Below, piece by piece: positions 1 to 4,766 of a stretch of 39,409 nt of DNA (position 1 is its first letter; the number at the start of each line of letters is the position of its first letter). The notes under the pieces are model-generated. The model worked only from the letters and a program-made list of their open reading frames with translations, ran no database searches and was not told the origin of the DNA. Location: positions 1 to 39,409 of IMG/VR virus record IMGVR_UViG_3300027800_000011, one strand, 5' to 3'. The translations under genes and the position numbers were made by a program. This DNA comes from a virus.

Positions 1-127
1 ACATTTCCCCCGAAAGGGGGATTTGTTGCATATTGACACAACTTTGTAGTATATTTAATTATTCTGAGTATAGTGAAACAGCTATCATAAGTGCTTTGGG
101 AGCATTGGTCGGAGGGGCAGCACCTCC
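1..127. repeat. terminal direct repeat, left copy (assembly overlap of a circular genome)
   Basis: These bases are identical to 39283-39409. The repeat contains the 3' part of a GAAA-loop hairpin, the array promoter and most of the first tRNA. Its length of 127 equals a common largest k-mer of de Bruijn assemblers, so it is probably an assembly overlap that shows circularity or circular permutation rather than a biological terminal repeat. Confidence 0.9.
33..62 (+). promoter_or_regulatory. putative sigma-70 promoter of the tRNA array
   Basis: A perfect TTGACA lies at 33-38. The -10 is weak: TAATTA at 56-61 (17-base spacer) or AATTAT at 57-62 (18-base spacer). It follows the hairpin that ends the scaffold gene and directly precedes tRNA-Pro at 64. 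The expected transcript start (about 68-70) falls just inside the predicted tRNA, so either transcription starts early or the first tRNA is made by read-through. Confidence 0.5.
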
Positions 128-138
128 TACTTAGACCA
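64..138 (+). tRNA. tRNA-Pro(TGG) with atypical D- and T-loops
   Basis: The acceptor (64-70/128-134) has 7 pairs with one G-T. The anticodon loop 95-101 reads TTTGGGA, giving anticodon TGG, and CCA follows at 136-138. The T-stem GGAGG/CCTCC is perfect, but the T-loop is GGCAGCA instead of TTCRANT, and the D-loop AACAGCTA has no GG. Both changes recur in tRNA-Lys(TTT). First gene of the array. Confidence 0.8.
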
Positions 139-166
139 CGACAGGTGACGTAAGCCATCTATCAAT

Positions 167-237
167 GCCTCTTTAGTTCAATGGCAGAACTACTGTTTTG
201 TAAACAGAGGACGAAGGTTCGATTCCTTCAATTGGCT
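167..237 (+). tRNA. tRNA-Thr(TGT)
   Basis: The anticodon loop 197-203 (TTTGTAA) gives TGT for ACA codons. The D-loop has GG and the T-loop is the normal TTCGATT. The acceptor has two adjacent mismatches, T-T at 4:69 and C-T at 5:68, and pair 27:43 is A-A. No CCA is encoded. Bases 139-166 before it hold no recognised gene. Confidence 0.85.
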
Positions 238-241
238 CTCT

Positions 242-313
242 GTGTCTATAGTGAAGCGGTTAACACGCTACTCTGTCGAAGTAGAGACCTGGTTTCGACT
301 ACCAGTAGATACG
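242..313 (+). tRNA. tRNA-Asp(GTC)
   Basis: The acceptor has 7 pairs, one of them G-T. The anticodon loop CTGTCGA (273-279) gives GTC. The T-loop is TTCGACT, the D-loop has GG, and the discriminator is G313 as expected for Asp. CCA is not encoded. Confidence 0.93.
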
Positions 314-327
314 CAACTTAACATTGA

Positions 328-417
328 GAATATCGGGGGGAGTGAAATGAGTTTGGAGAAATCTGAACCCATAACTGAAATAGAGAGAAATCTCTGGGAG
401 CACTCCGCCCAGTATTC
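328..417 (+). ncRNA. structured RNA of unknown type inside the tRNA array
   Basis: No tRNA fits here. The ends form a 17-position helix (328-344 GAATATCGGGGGGAGTG with 401-417) interrupted by a C-A and a G-G mismatch. Inside is a perfect AGAGA-GAAA-TCTCT hairpin (382-395) and the string CCCATAA (368-374), which is also the anticodon loop of the next tRNA. The two sides of that string are not complementary, so it is not an anticodon arm. It could be a decayed tRNA, a processing signal or a small ribozyme; hammerhead core motifs were not found. Confidence 0.45.
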
Positions 418-421
418 TTAA

Positions 422-492
422 TCAGGGTGGGCGGTTGGTATCGTGAGTGTCCCATAAGCACTCTCAAAGTAGTTCGACTCTACTATCCTGAA
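422..492 (+). tRNA. tRNA(CAT), probably elongator Met
   Basis: The acceptor 422-428/485-491 has 7 pairs with one G-T. The T-arm is AGTAG-TTCGACT-CTACT. The anticodon loop 451-457 is CCCATAA, so the anticodon is CAT with C at position 33. The GGG/CCC anticodon stem and 1:72 mismatch of initiators are absent. CAT could also be Ile2 (lysidine), but a TAT Ile tRNA already serves AUA, which favours Met. Discriminator is A492. Confidence 0.8.
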
Positions 493-496
493 CAAT

Positions 497-570
497 AGAC
501 AATTGGTGAAGTGGAATCATAAGCGTCTCCAAAACGCTTGTCCTAAGTCCGAACCTTAGATTGTCTGCCA
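497..570 (+). tRNA. tRNA-Trp(CCA)
   Basis: The acceptor is perfect (AGACAAT/ATTGTCT). The anticodon loop CTCCAAA (527-533) gives CCA, the T-loop is TCCGAAC and the D-loop has GG. Discriminator is G567 as usual for Trp, and CCA is encoded at 568-570. Confidence 0.95.
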
Positions 571-577
571 CAACATA

Positions 578-604
578 GGAGGAGTGTTTTCAAATAAGTC
601 CTCC
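578..604 (+). other. spacer hairpin between tRNA-Trp and tRNA-Gly
   Basis: GGAGGA (578-583) can pair with TCCTCC (599-604) around a 15-base A/T-rich loop. It sits in the longest spacer of the first half of the array and lacks a T-tract, so it looks more like a processing element than a terminator. Confidence 0.4.
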
Positions 605-608
605 ACAA

Positions 609-682
609 GCAAGATTAACTCAGCAGGTCAGAGTATCTGTTTTCCAAACAGACTGTCACGAGTTCGATTCTCGTATCTTGCT
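609..682 (+). tRNA. tRNA-Gly(TCC)
   Basis: The acceptor (GCAAGAT/ATCTTGC), D-stem, anticodon stem and T-stem are fully paired. The anticodon loop TTTCCAA (641-647) gives TCC for GGA codons. The T-loop is TTCGATT and the discriminator T682. Confidence 0.95.
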
Positions 683-687
683 CACAC

Positions 688-761
688 GGGGAGTAATGTT
701 CCAAGGTTGGCGAATCTCACTTGCAATGAGATTGCGTAGGGTTCGATTCCCTAACTTTCCA
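688..761 (+). tRNA. tRNA-Ala(TGC)
   Basis: The acceptor 688-694/754-760 has two G-T pairs. The anticodon loop CTTGCAA (720-726) gives TGC, and the T-arm is TAGGG-TTCGATT-CCCTA. The D-arm is poor: positions 8-9 are AA and at most two or three D-stem pairs form, although the loop keeps GG. Discriminator is A761. Confidence 0.85.
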
Positions 762-765
762 CAAT

Positions 766-838
766 GGTCGGTTAGACAAGCGGTTAAGTCAGCTACCCGC
801 AAAGTAGCCATTCGTCAGTTCAAACCTGACATCAACCT
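766..838 (+). tRNA. tRNA-Cys(GCA) with C33
   Basis: The anticodon loop 797-803 is CCGCAAA: anticodon GCA with C at position 33. The T-arm GTCAG-TTCAAAC-CTGAC is perfect and the D-loop has GG. The acceptor has a C-A mismatch at 4:69. Discriminator T838 fits Cys identity. Confidence 0.9.
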
Positions 839-842
839 CTTT

Positions 843-914
843 GGGTGTATCGCCAAGTGGTAAGGCAGCGGGTTCTTAACCCGTTATGCGGTAGTCCGAT
901 TCTACCTACTCCCA
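843..914 (+). tRNA. tRNA-Lys(CTT)
   Basis: The anticodon loop TTCTTAA (873-879) gives CTT for AAG. The T-arm is GGTAG-TCCGATT-CTACC and the D-loop has GG. The acceptor carries a T-T mismatch at 4:69. Discriminator is A914. A separate Lys(TTT) gene follows, so both Lys codons have a cognate. Confidence 0.9.
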
Positions 915-919
915 CCTTT

Positions 920-991
920 GCTTTTATAGCTCAACAGTAGAGCATTCGGCTTTTAACCGAAACGTCGGTGGGGCAGCACCACCTAAGAGCA
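920..991 (+). tRNA. tRNA-Lys(TTT) with atypical D- and T-loops
   Basis: The acceptor GCTTTTA/TAAGAGC, D-stem GCTC/GAGC and anticodon stem TTCGG/CCGAA are paired. The loop CTTTTAA (950-956) gives TTT. The T-stem GGTGG/CCACC is perfect but its loop is GGCAGCA, as in tRNA-Pro, and the D-loop AACAGTA lacks GG. Discriminator is A991. Confidence 0.88.
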
Positions 992-996
992 CATAC

Positions 997-1069
997 ACAG
1001 AATTAGCTCAACTGGTAGAGCACTCGACTGATATTCGAGGTGTACTAGGTTCGACCCCTAGATTCTGTA
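997..1069 (+). tRNA. tRNA-Ile(GAT)
   Basis: All four stems are perfectly paired (acceptor ACAGAAT/ATTCTGT). The anticodon loop CTGATAT (1028-1034) gives GAT. The T-loop TTCGACC and D-loop GG are canonical. Discriminator is A1069. Confidence 0.96.
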
Positions 1070-1073
1070 CACT

Positions 1074-1155
1074 GCGTTGATGATGAAATTGGCAGACATA
1101 CAAGTTTTAGAAACTTGTGCCGAAAGGCGTGAAGGTTCAACTCCTTCTCGACGCA
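1074..1155 (+). tRNA. tRNA-Leu(TAG)
   Basis: A class II tRNA with acceptor GCGTTGA/TCGACGC and anticodon loop TTTAGAA (1106-1112), giving TAG for CUA. The variable arm is GCC-GAAA-GGC (1119-1128). The T-arm is GAAGG-TTCAACT-CCTTC and the discriminator A1155. Confidence 0.95.
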
Positions 1156-1160
1156 CATAA

Positions 1161-1233
1161 GTATCATTAGCTTAAATGGATAGAGCGTAGGTCTTCTAAA
1201 CCTATGATTTACGTTCGATTCGTAAATGGTACA
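1161..1233 (+). tRNA. tRNA-Arg(TCT)
   Basis: The acceptor GTATCAT/ATGGTAC has one G-T pair. The anticodon loop CTTCTAA (1193-1199) gives TCT for AGA. The T-loop TTCGATT and D-loop GG are canonical. Discriminator is A1233. Confidence 0.95.
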
Positions 1234-1234
1234 C

Positions 1235-1308
1235 ACTCGTTTAGCACAATGGTAGTGTGGGTGTCTTATAAGCACTTCACGGGAGTCCGATTCTCTCAAC
1301 GAGTACCA
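1235..1308 (+). tRNA. tRNA-Ile(TAT)
   Basis: The acceptor ACTCGTT/AACGAGT is perfect. The anticodon loop 1265-1271 is CTTATAA, giving TAT, which reads AUA directly. The T-arm is GGGAG-TCCGATT-CTCTC. Two G residues (1258-1259) sit between D-stem and anticodon stem where one is usual. Its anticodon arm closely resembles that of the CAT tRNA at 422. CCA is encoded at 1306-1308. Confidence 0.88.
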
Positions 1309-1309
1309 G

Positions 1310-1380
1310 GCTCTTTTGACGTAATGGCAGCGTCTCTCGTCTACATCGAGAAGGCAGGGGTTCGATTCCCTTAGAGAGCA
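1310..1380 (+). tRNA. tRNA-Val(TAC) with C33
   Basis: The acceptor GCTCTTT/AGAGAGC pairs with one T-G. The anticodon stem TCTCG/CGAGA encloses TCTACAT (1340-1346): anticodon TAC with C at position 33. The T-loop TTCGATT and D-loop GG are canonical. Discriminator is A1380. Confidence 0.92.
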
Positions 1381-1384
1381 CACT

Positions 1385-1467
1385 GGAAGATTAAAGCGTA
1401 CTGGTGTCGCAACAGTCTTGAAAACTGAGTCCGCAAGGACAGGTAGGTTCGACTCCTACATTTTCCG
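1385..1467 (+). tRNA. tRNA-Ser(TGA)
   Basis: A class II tRNA with a long variable arm GTCC-GCAA-GGAC (1429-1440). The anticodon loop CTTGAAA (1417-1423) gives TGA for UCA. The acceptor GGAAGAT/ATTTTCC has one G-T pair, and 27:43 is A-A. Discriminator G1467 fits Ser. This is not a stop suppressor. Confidence 0.94.
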
Positions 1468-1471
1468 CTCT

Positions 1472-1543
1472 GGTGCTATCGTCCATTGGCTAAGACTCCC
1501 CCCTTTCAAGGAGGAGAACGCAGTTCGATTCTGCGTAGCACTA
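1472..1543 (+). tRNA. tRNA-Glu(TTC)
   Basis: The acceptor GGTGCTA/TAGCACT begins with a G-T pair. The T-arm CGCAG-TTCGATT-CTGCG is perfect. The anticodon loop CTTTCAA (1503-1509) gives TTC. The anticodon stem CCCCC/GGAGG contains a central C-A mismatch. Discriminator is A1543. Confidence 0.9.
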
Positions 1544-1548
1544 CTGAC

Positions 1549-1620
1549 GAAGTTATTGTTTAGTGGTAAGAACCTCGGCTTCTCAAGTCGATGACCAGAG
1601 TTCGATTCTCTGTAACTTCA
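1549..1620 (+). tRNA. tRNA-Glu(CTC)
   Basis: The acceptor GAAGTTA/TAACTTC is perfect. The anticodon loop TTCTCAA (1580-1586) gives CTC for GAG. The T-arm CAGAG-TTCGATT-CTCTG and D-loop GG are canonical. Discriminator is A1620. It is the second Glu acceptor, matching the two Lys genes. Confidence 0.94.
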
Positions 1621-1624
1621 CTAT

Positions 1625-1698
1625 GGTGTCTTTGGGCGAAAAGTTAAGCCGTCTGGCTGTGAACCAGAAAATAAGCGGAGCGTTACCGCTAAGTCACC
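1625..1698 (+). tRNA. tRNA-His(GTG) with atypical D- and T-loops
   Basis: The anticodon loop CTGTGAA (1657-1663) gives GTG. G1625 (position -1) opposite C1698 (position 73) is the His identity pair. The T-stem AGCGG/CCGCT is perfect but its loop is AGCGTTA, and the D-loop AAAAGTTA lacks GG. The acceptor has a T-T mismatch at 4:69. Confidence 0.9.
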
Positions 1699-1703
1699 CC
1701 TAT

Positions 1704-1774
1704 TTTCTCCTCGTCTAACGGCAGGACAGCAGACTTTGACTCTGCATATTGGGGTTCAAATCCCTGGGAGAAAA
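1704..1774 (+). tRNA. tRNA-Gln(TTG)
   Basis: The acceptor TTTCTCC/GGAGAAA is perfect. The anticodon loop CTTTGAC (1734-1740) gives TTG for CAA. The T-loop TTCAAAT and D-loop GG are canonical. Discriminator is A1774. Confidence 0.95.
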
Positions 1775-1899
1775 CAATGGTGTATATTAAATCATTGGGT
1801 AATTTTGTAAAGTAGAGAAACGGCATAACATAGTTTTTCGCTAAGGCTTTACTCGGTTAAACCAGAAGAAGCCATCGGGATTCGGTGGTTTCTTTATAT
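1775..1899 (+). other. 125-base gap in the tRNA array
   Basis: No tRNA or credible ORF was found here. It contains an A/T-rich stretch (1781-1865) with only weak local pairing, then the strong hairpin annotated at 1866-1895. It may be remnants of a lost tRNA or a separate small RNA. Confidence 0.5.
1866..1895 (+). terminator. terminator-like hairpin between tRNA-Gln and tRNA-Asn
   Basis: AAGAAGCCATCG (1866-1877) pairs over 12 positions (two G-T) with 1883-1894 around GGATT, and the run TTT (1893-1895) follows. It could partly terminate or process the array transcript before the last three tRNAs. The short T-run makes full termination uncertain. Confidence 0.5.
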
Positions 1900-1973
1900 T
1901 GGATAGTCGTTCAACGGCAGGACGATACCCTGTTAAGGTATTTATGTAGGTTCGATTCCTACCTTTCCAGCCA
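1900..1973 (+). tRNA. tRNA-Asn(GTT)
   Basis: The anticodon loop CTGTTAA (1930-1936) gives GTT. The T-arm GTAGG-TTCGATT-CCTAC is perfect and the D-loop has GG. The acceptor starts T1-A72 and has a T-T mismatch at 5:68. Discriminator G1970 fits Asn, and CCA is encoded at 1971-1973. Confidence 0.92.
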
Positions 1974-1974
1974 C

Positions 1975-2056
1975 GCCAACGTTTGCAGTAAAGAACTGCG
2001 GGGGTTTGTAAAACCTCTTCCGAAAGGATAGCTAGGAGCATTACCTTGAGTTGGCA
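1975..2056 (+). tRNA. tRNA-Tyr(GTA) with atypical D- and T-loops
   Basis: A class II tRNA with variable arm TCC-GAAA-GGA (2019-2028). The anticodon loop TTGTAAA (2006-2012) gives GTA. The D-stem GCAG/CTGC is perfect but the loop TAAAGAA lacks GG, and the T-loop is AGCATTA. The T-stem has a T-T mismatch and the last acceptor pair is G-A. Discriminator is A2056. Confidence 0.87.
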
Positions 2057-2061
2057 CAGAA

Positions 2062-2134
2062 GCTATTGTCGTAGACCAGGTGGATACGTCTGTCCGAAAA
2101 GCAGAAAAAACTAGTTCGATTCTAGTCGATAGCA
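2062..2134 (+). tRNA. tRNA-Phe(GAA) with C33
   Basis: The acceptor GCTATTG/CGATAGC pairs with one T-G. The anticodon loop 2094-2100 is CCGAAAA: anticodon GAA with C at position 33. The T-loop TTCGATT and D-loop GG are canonical. Discriminator is A2134. Last tRNA of the array. Confidence 0.92.
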
Positions 2135-2150
2135 CAAAAAAACAGGAAAC

Positions 2151-2179
2151 TTGACATTTTGAATGGCTTGTTCGATATT
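2151..2179 (+). promoter_or_regulatory. candidate promoter of the coat gene
   Basis: TTGACA at 2151-2156 is followed after 17 bases by GATATT (2174-2179). The surrounding GATATTCCTATTAG resembles the late-gene element GATATATTCCTAATAG at 13422. It would give an untranslated leader of about 60 bases before the ATG at 2246. Confidence 0.5.
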
Positions 2180-2245
2180 CCTATTAGTTGCCAAACCTTT
2201 CTTTGTAAAGACGGAAAACAATATTATTATTTTCTAACAAAGAAA

Positions 2246-3334
2246 ATGGCGACATACGCTACAACTCTCGCAGAGGGATTTTCCCAAAAGGTTATCTCTC
2301 TATTCTTTGAAAAATCCATCGCAATGGAGGTCACAAACCAAGATTACGAAGGTGAAATCAAAGATAAATTATCAAAATTGAACATTCTTACTTTCGGAGC
2401 TATTGCTCTTAGAACGTATAGTGGTACAACAATGGCTTCTCCAGATGACGTTTCGGAGTCTGTCGGTGTTCTTGAGACCAGTGTTCAAAAATCTTACTAC
2501 TTCAAGATTCAATCTCTTCAAAGATTCCACTCTTGGGTTAAGAATCCCGAAGGTTCTCTCCTAGAGACTCTCGCTAAAACATTAAAACAAGAAATTGATT
2601 CTTACGTTTTAAGTTTCGGTGGAGATGTTGCTTCAGGAAACCGTCTTGGAACTGACGCTAACGACGCTACTACAATCACAATCACTGTCACAAGTGGTGC
2701 TTTCGTAGTTGCAGGGGGTACTCCAGTAACTTCAGCTTGGGTTGGAAAAGGTTTGAAAGCTGTTGGACACACTGGTTGGTATCGTGTTGCTTCCGTAAGT
2801 TCAACAACCGAAGGTGTTGTGGTAAACGACTCTGACGACAATGTTGCTGCCTACGATGGTGGAGCAATTGCTGGTGCTTCCTACGTTGTCGAATCTGTCG
2901 CTAAACTCCAAACAACAAAGGCTCTTATCTACTCTCAAGTTTTGGCTCTAAAAACAAAGCTAGATGAGGCTCAGATTCCTGCTGAAGACCGCTTCCTTAT
3001 CGTTCCTCCTTCCATCGAAGCCATAATTCTTCAAGCTCCTGAGATAATCCCTGCTGTTGAAAGTGCATATGCCAAAGTTCTTAAAGGATACATTGGTATG
3101 ATGGCTGGATTCCAAATCTTCAGTAACACTCAAGTGGCTGGTGACAATACCGATGGATACCAAGTTCTCGCTATCCACAAATCTTGGTTGACATTCGCTA
3201 TGGGTTGGGTTGAGTCTGGAATTGAAGACCTAATCGGTGACTTCGGAAAAGCATACAAAGGTCTAAACATCTACGGTGCTAAGGTAGTTGACGAAAGACG
3301 CAAGGCTGGTGCGATGGCACTGCTTTACATCTAA
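2246..3334 (+). CDS. major capsid protein (HK97-fold type)
   Basis: This 362-residue protein sits where a coat gene is expected, after portal and scaffold across the circle junction and before decoration and fibre genes. Its composition fits a coat subunit: an N-terminal helical arm, a long helix near VGVLETSVQKSYYFKIQSLQ, a central Ala/Thr/Gly-rich insertion (about residues 130-215) and a C-terminal beta segment ending in KAGAMALLYI. I recognise it by context and overall pattern, not by a catalytic motif. An upstream in-frame ATG at 2159 would lie inside the promoter and add 29 unlikely residues. The ATG at 2246 gives MATYATTLAEGF and the AAAATGG context used throughout the genome. ATTATTATTTTC (2223-2234) lies 11 bases before it. 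Confidence 0.8.
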   Translation: MATYATTLAEGFSQKVISLFFEKSIAMEVTNQDYEGEIKDKLSKLNILTFGAIALRTYSGTTMASPDDVSESVGVLETSVQKSYYFKIQSLQRFHSWVKNPEGSLLETLAKTLKQEIDSYVLSFGGDVASGNRLGTDANDATTITITVTSGAFVVAGGTPVTSAWVGKGLKAVGHTGWYRVASVSSTTEGVVVNDSDDNVAAYDGGAIAGASYVVESVAKLQTTKALIYSQVLALKTKLDEAQIPAEDRFLIVPPSIEAIILQAPEIIPAVESAYAKVLKGYIGMMAGFQIFSNTQVAGDNTDGYQVLAIHKSWLTFAMGWVESGIEDLIGDFGKAYKGLNIYGAKVVDERRKAGAMALLYI

Positions 3335-3343
3335 GTCGGTTAG

Positions 3344-3387
3344 TTGATTCACTCTGGGGACGAGCAGTATCCCCAGAGATGAGTTAA
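3344..3387 (+). other. long hairpin downstream of the coat gene
   Basis: CTCTGGGGA (3352-3360) pairs perfectly with TCCCCAGAG (3370-3378) around a 9-base loop. Eight more pairs (3344-3351 with 3380-3387, two G-T) extend the stem past a bulged A3379. No T-tract follows, so it more likely stabilises or processes the coat mRNA than terminates it. Confidence 0.6.
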
Positions 3388-3414
3388 TTAAAAACTTATT
3401 AAAAAATAACTAAT

Positions 3415-4740
3415 ATGGCAGTATTTGAAATCAAATCCGACCTCCCAATTAAAACACAAAACAAAATTGACTATATTGAGTTAATCCCTTCGGCTCAAAG
3501 AACAGTCTCTCAAGCAGCCTTCCTTACTTCTCTCACTCCCTATCTCACAAACGCTATTGTTGCGGTAAATGTTGATGGAATGATTGTTGCTGCTTCTGGT
3601 TTAACCGTTCCAACTGGTTACTCAGGGTTCGCCAAAGGTGCTTTCTTCACAAAGACCGACGCTACAGGCAACGGACAATATATGAACACTGGTACGACAA
3701 CAACCGCTGCTTGGGACTTAGTTGACCAAGCTACTGCTTCAAACATTGATGACAATGCCGTAACTACTGCAAAAATCAACGCTTTAGCTGTCACTGACGC
3801 AAAACTCGCTGCTTCTCTTGACCTCACTGGAAAAGCTCTCTCAAATCTATCAATTGAATCTGGAACTCCAGTCAACGCTGTCGCTGCTTCTAAACTTTTA
3901 ACTATTGGCACAAACCCAATAAATCAAGCGACTGTTTCTCTTGGTGGGGTAACTTACCGCTTTATGTCAGTTCTAGGTGCTGGAGTTGCTGCTACAGGAA
4001 CTCTCACAATGAACACCGAACAACCTCACGATGGCGATACTGTCATTATGGGAAACACAACCTATACTTTCAAGACCGCCCTTACTCCTACTGCTGGTCA
4101 AATCTTGATTGATGACACTACTTCACACTCATTGGATAACTTAATTGCAGCTGTTGAAGGTGGAGCTGGTGAAGGAACTAAATATGCGACAGGAACTCTC
4201 TCTCAAGGTATGGTAACAGCCACAAAAGCCTCCGCTGACACAATGCTGGTAACTTATGACTCGGTTGGCTTCCTCGGAAATCAATACGACACTCTAGGCA
4301 CTGCCACTCACGCTACTTGGGGTGCAACAACCTTGACAGGTGGAATTGACGCTCAAGCTGCTAACGATGTTTTAATCTCTGACAATGTGGAACACTCAAT
4401 CGACAACCTAGTTCTAGCAATTACTCTCGGTGCGGGAATTGGCACAAACTATGGAACTGGAACTGTTGTTAATCCTCTAGCTACCGCAGTTAAAGCCTCA
4501 GTCGCCACAATGACTGCTACCAACAAAGTTAAAGGTGTCATTGGAAACTCTACTGCAATCGCTGAAACCCTCGCAGACGGCTCTTGGGCTGCTGCTGCAA
4601 CCTTCCTTGGTGGAGGAGTTGACGGAACTGTTGGGGCTGCCAGAGAGATATTGGTTGATACATCAAACATTTACATCTGCACTGCTGCCAACACAATCGC
4701 TGACGCAAACTGGAAGAAATCCGCATTAGCAAGTCTTTAA
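3415..4740 (+). CDS. head decoration/fibre-like structural protein with duplicated beta domain
   Basis: A 441-residue protein rich in Ala, Thr and Gly. Residues 1-115 contain an SGFAKGAFFTKTDATG segment and then a short coil-like stretch. Two related beta-rich units follow, at roughly residues 195-300 and 300-420. The first carries GNTTYTFKTALTP, then SHSLDNLIAAVEGGAGEGTKY; the second repeats the pattern as EHSIDNLVLAITLGAGIGTNY. Both end in an ATTLTGG or ATFLGGG strand. This kind of unit is known from phage virion surface proteins, and the place directly after the coat gene suggests decoration or a head fibre. The start is ATATGG without a Shine-Dalgarno sequence. Confidence 0.65.
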   Translation: MAVFEIKSDLPIKTQNKIDYIELIPSAQRTVSQAAFLTSLTPYLTNAIVAVNVDGMIVAASGLTVPTGYSGFAKGAFFTKTDATGNGQYMNTGTTTTAAWDLVDQATASNIDDNAVTTAKINALAVTDAKLAASLDLTGKALSNLSIESGTPVNAVAASKLLTIGTNPINQATVSLGGVTYRFMSVLGAGVAATGTLTMNTEQPHDGDTVIMGNTTYTFKTALTPTAGQILIDDTTSHSLDNLIAAVEGGAGEGTKYATGTLSQGMVTATKASADTMLVTYDSVGFLGNQYDTLGTATHATWGATTLTGGIDAQAANDVLISDNVEHSIDNLVLAITLGAGIGTNYGTGTVVNPLATAVKASVATMTATNKVKGVIGNSTAIAETLADGSWAAAATFLGGGVDGTVGAAREILVDTSNIYICTAANTIADANWKKSALASL

Positions 4741-4766
4741 TAGTTAATAAATAATAAAAACAAAAT

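Noticed and set aside
328-417. Hammerhead ribozyme or second CAT tRNA
   Set aside because: CTGANGA and the paired GAAA core are missing, and the bases on either side of CCCATAA do not pair.
678-863. 61-residue + strand ORF
   Set aside because: It runs through tRNA-Gly, Ala, Cys and Lys genes; the RNA structures explain the sequence.
1045-1383. 112-residue minus-strand ORF, and the one at 1841-2041
   Set aside because: Both are antisense to well-formed tRNA genes and have no start signal.
1385-1467. Stop-codon suppressor tRNA (anticodon TGA)
   Set aside because: TGA here is an anticodon reading UCA (Ser); no TCA, CTA or TTA anticodon was found, and TGA, TAG and TAA all end genes.
2159-2245. 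N-terminal extension of the coat protein
   Set aside because: The ATG at 2159 lies within the candidate promoter, and the added residues (ending YYYFLTKK) do not resemble a coat N-terminus; 2246 fits the AAAATGG context.
3618-3911. Minus-strand ORFs inside structural genes (also 15901-16389, 17213-17974, 38944-39321)
   Set aside because: They mirror codon-position bias of the + strand genes and match no family.
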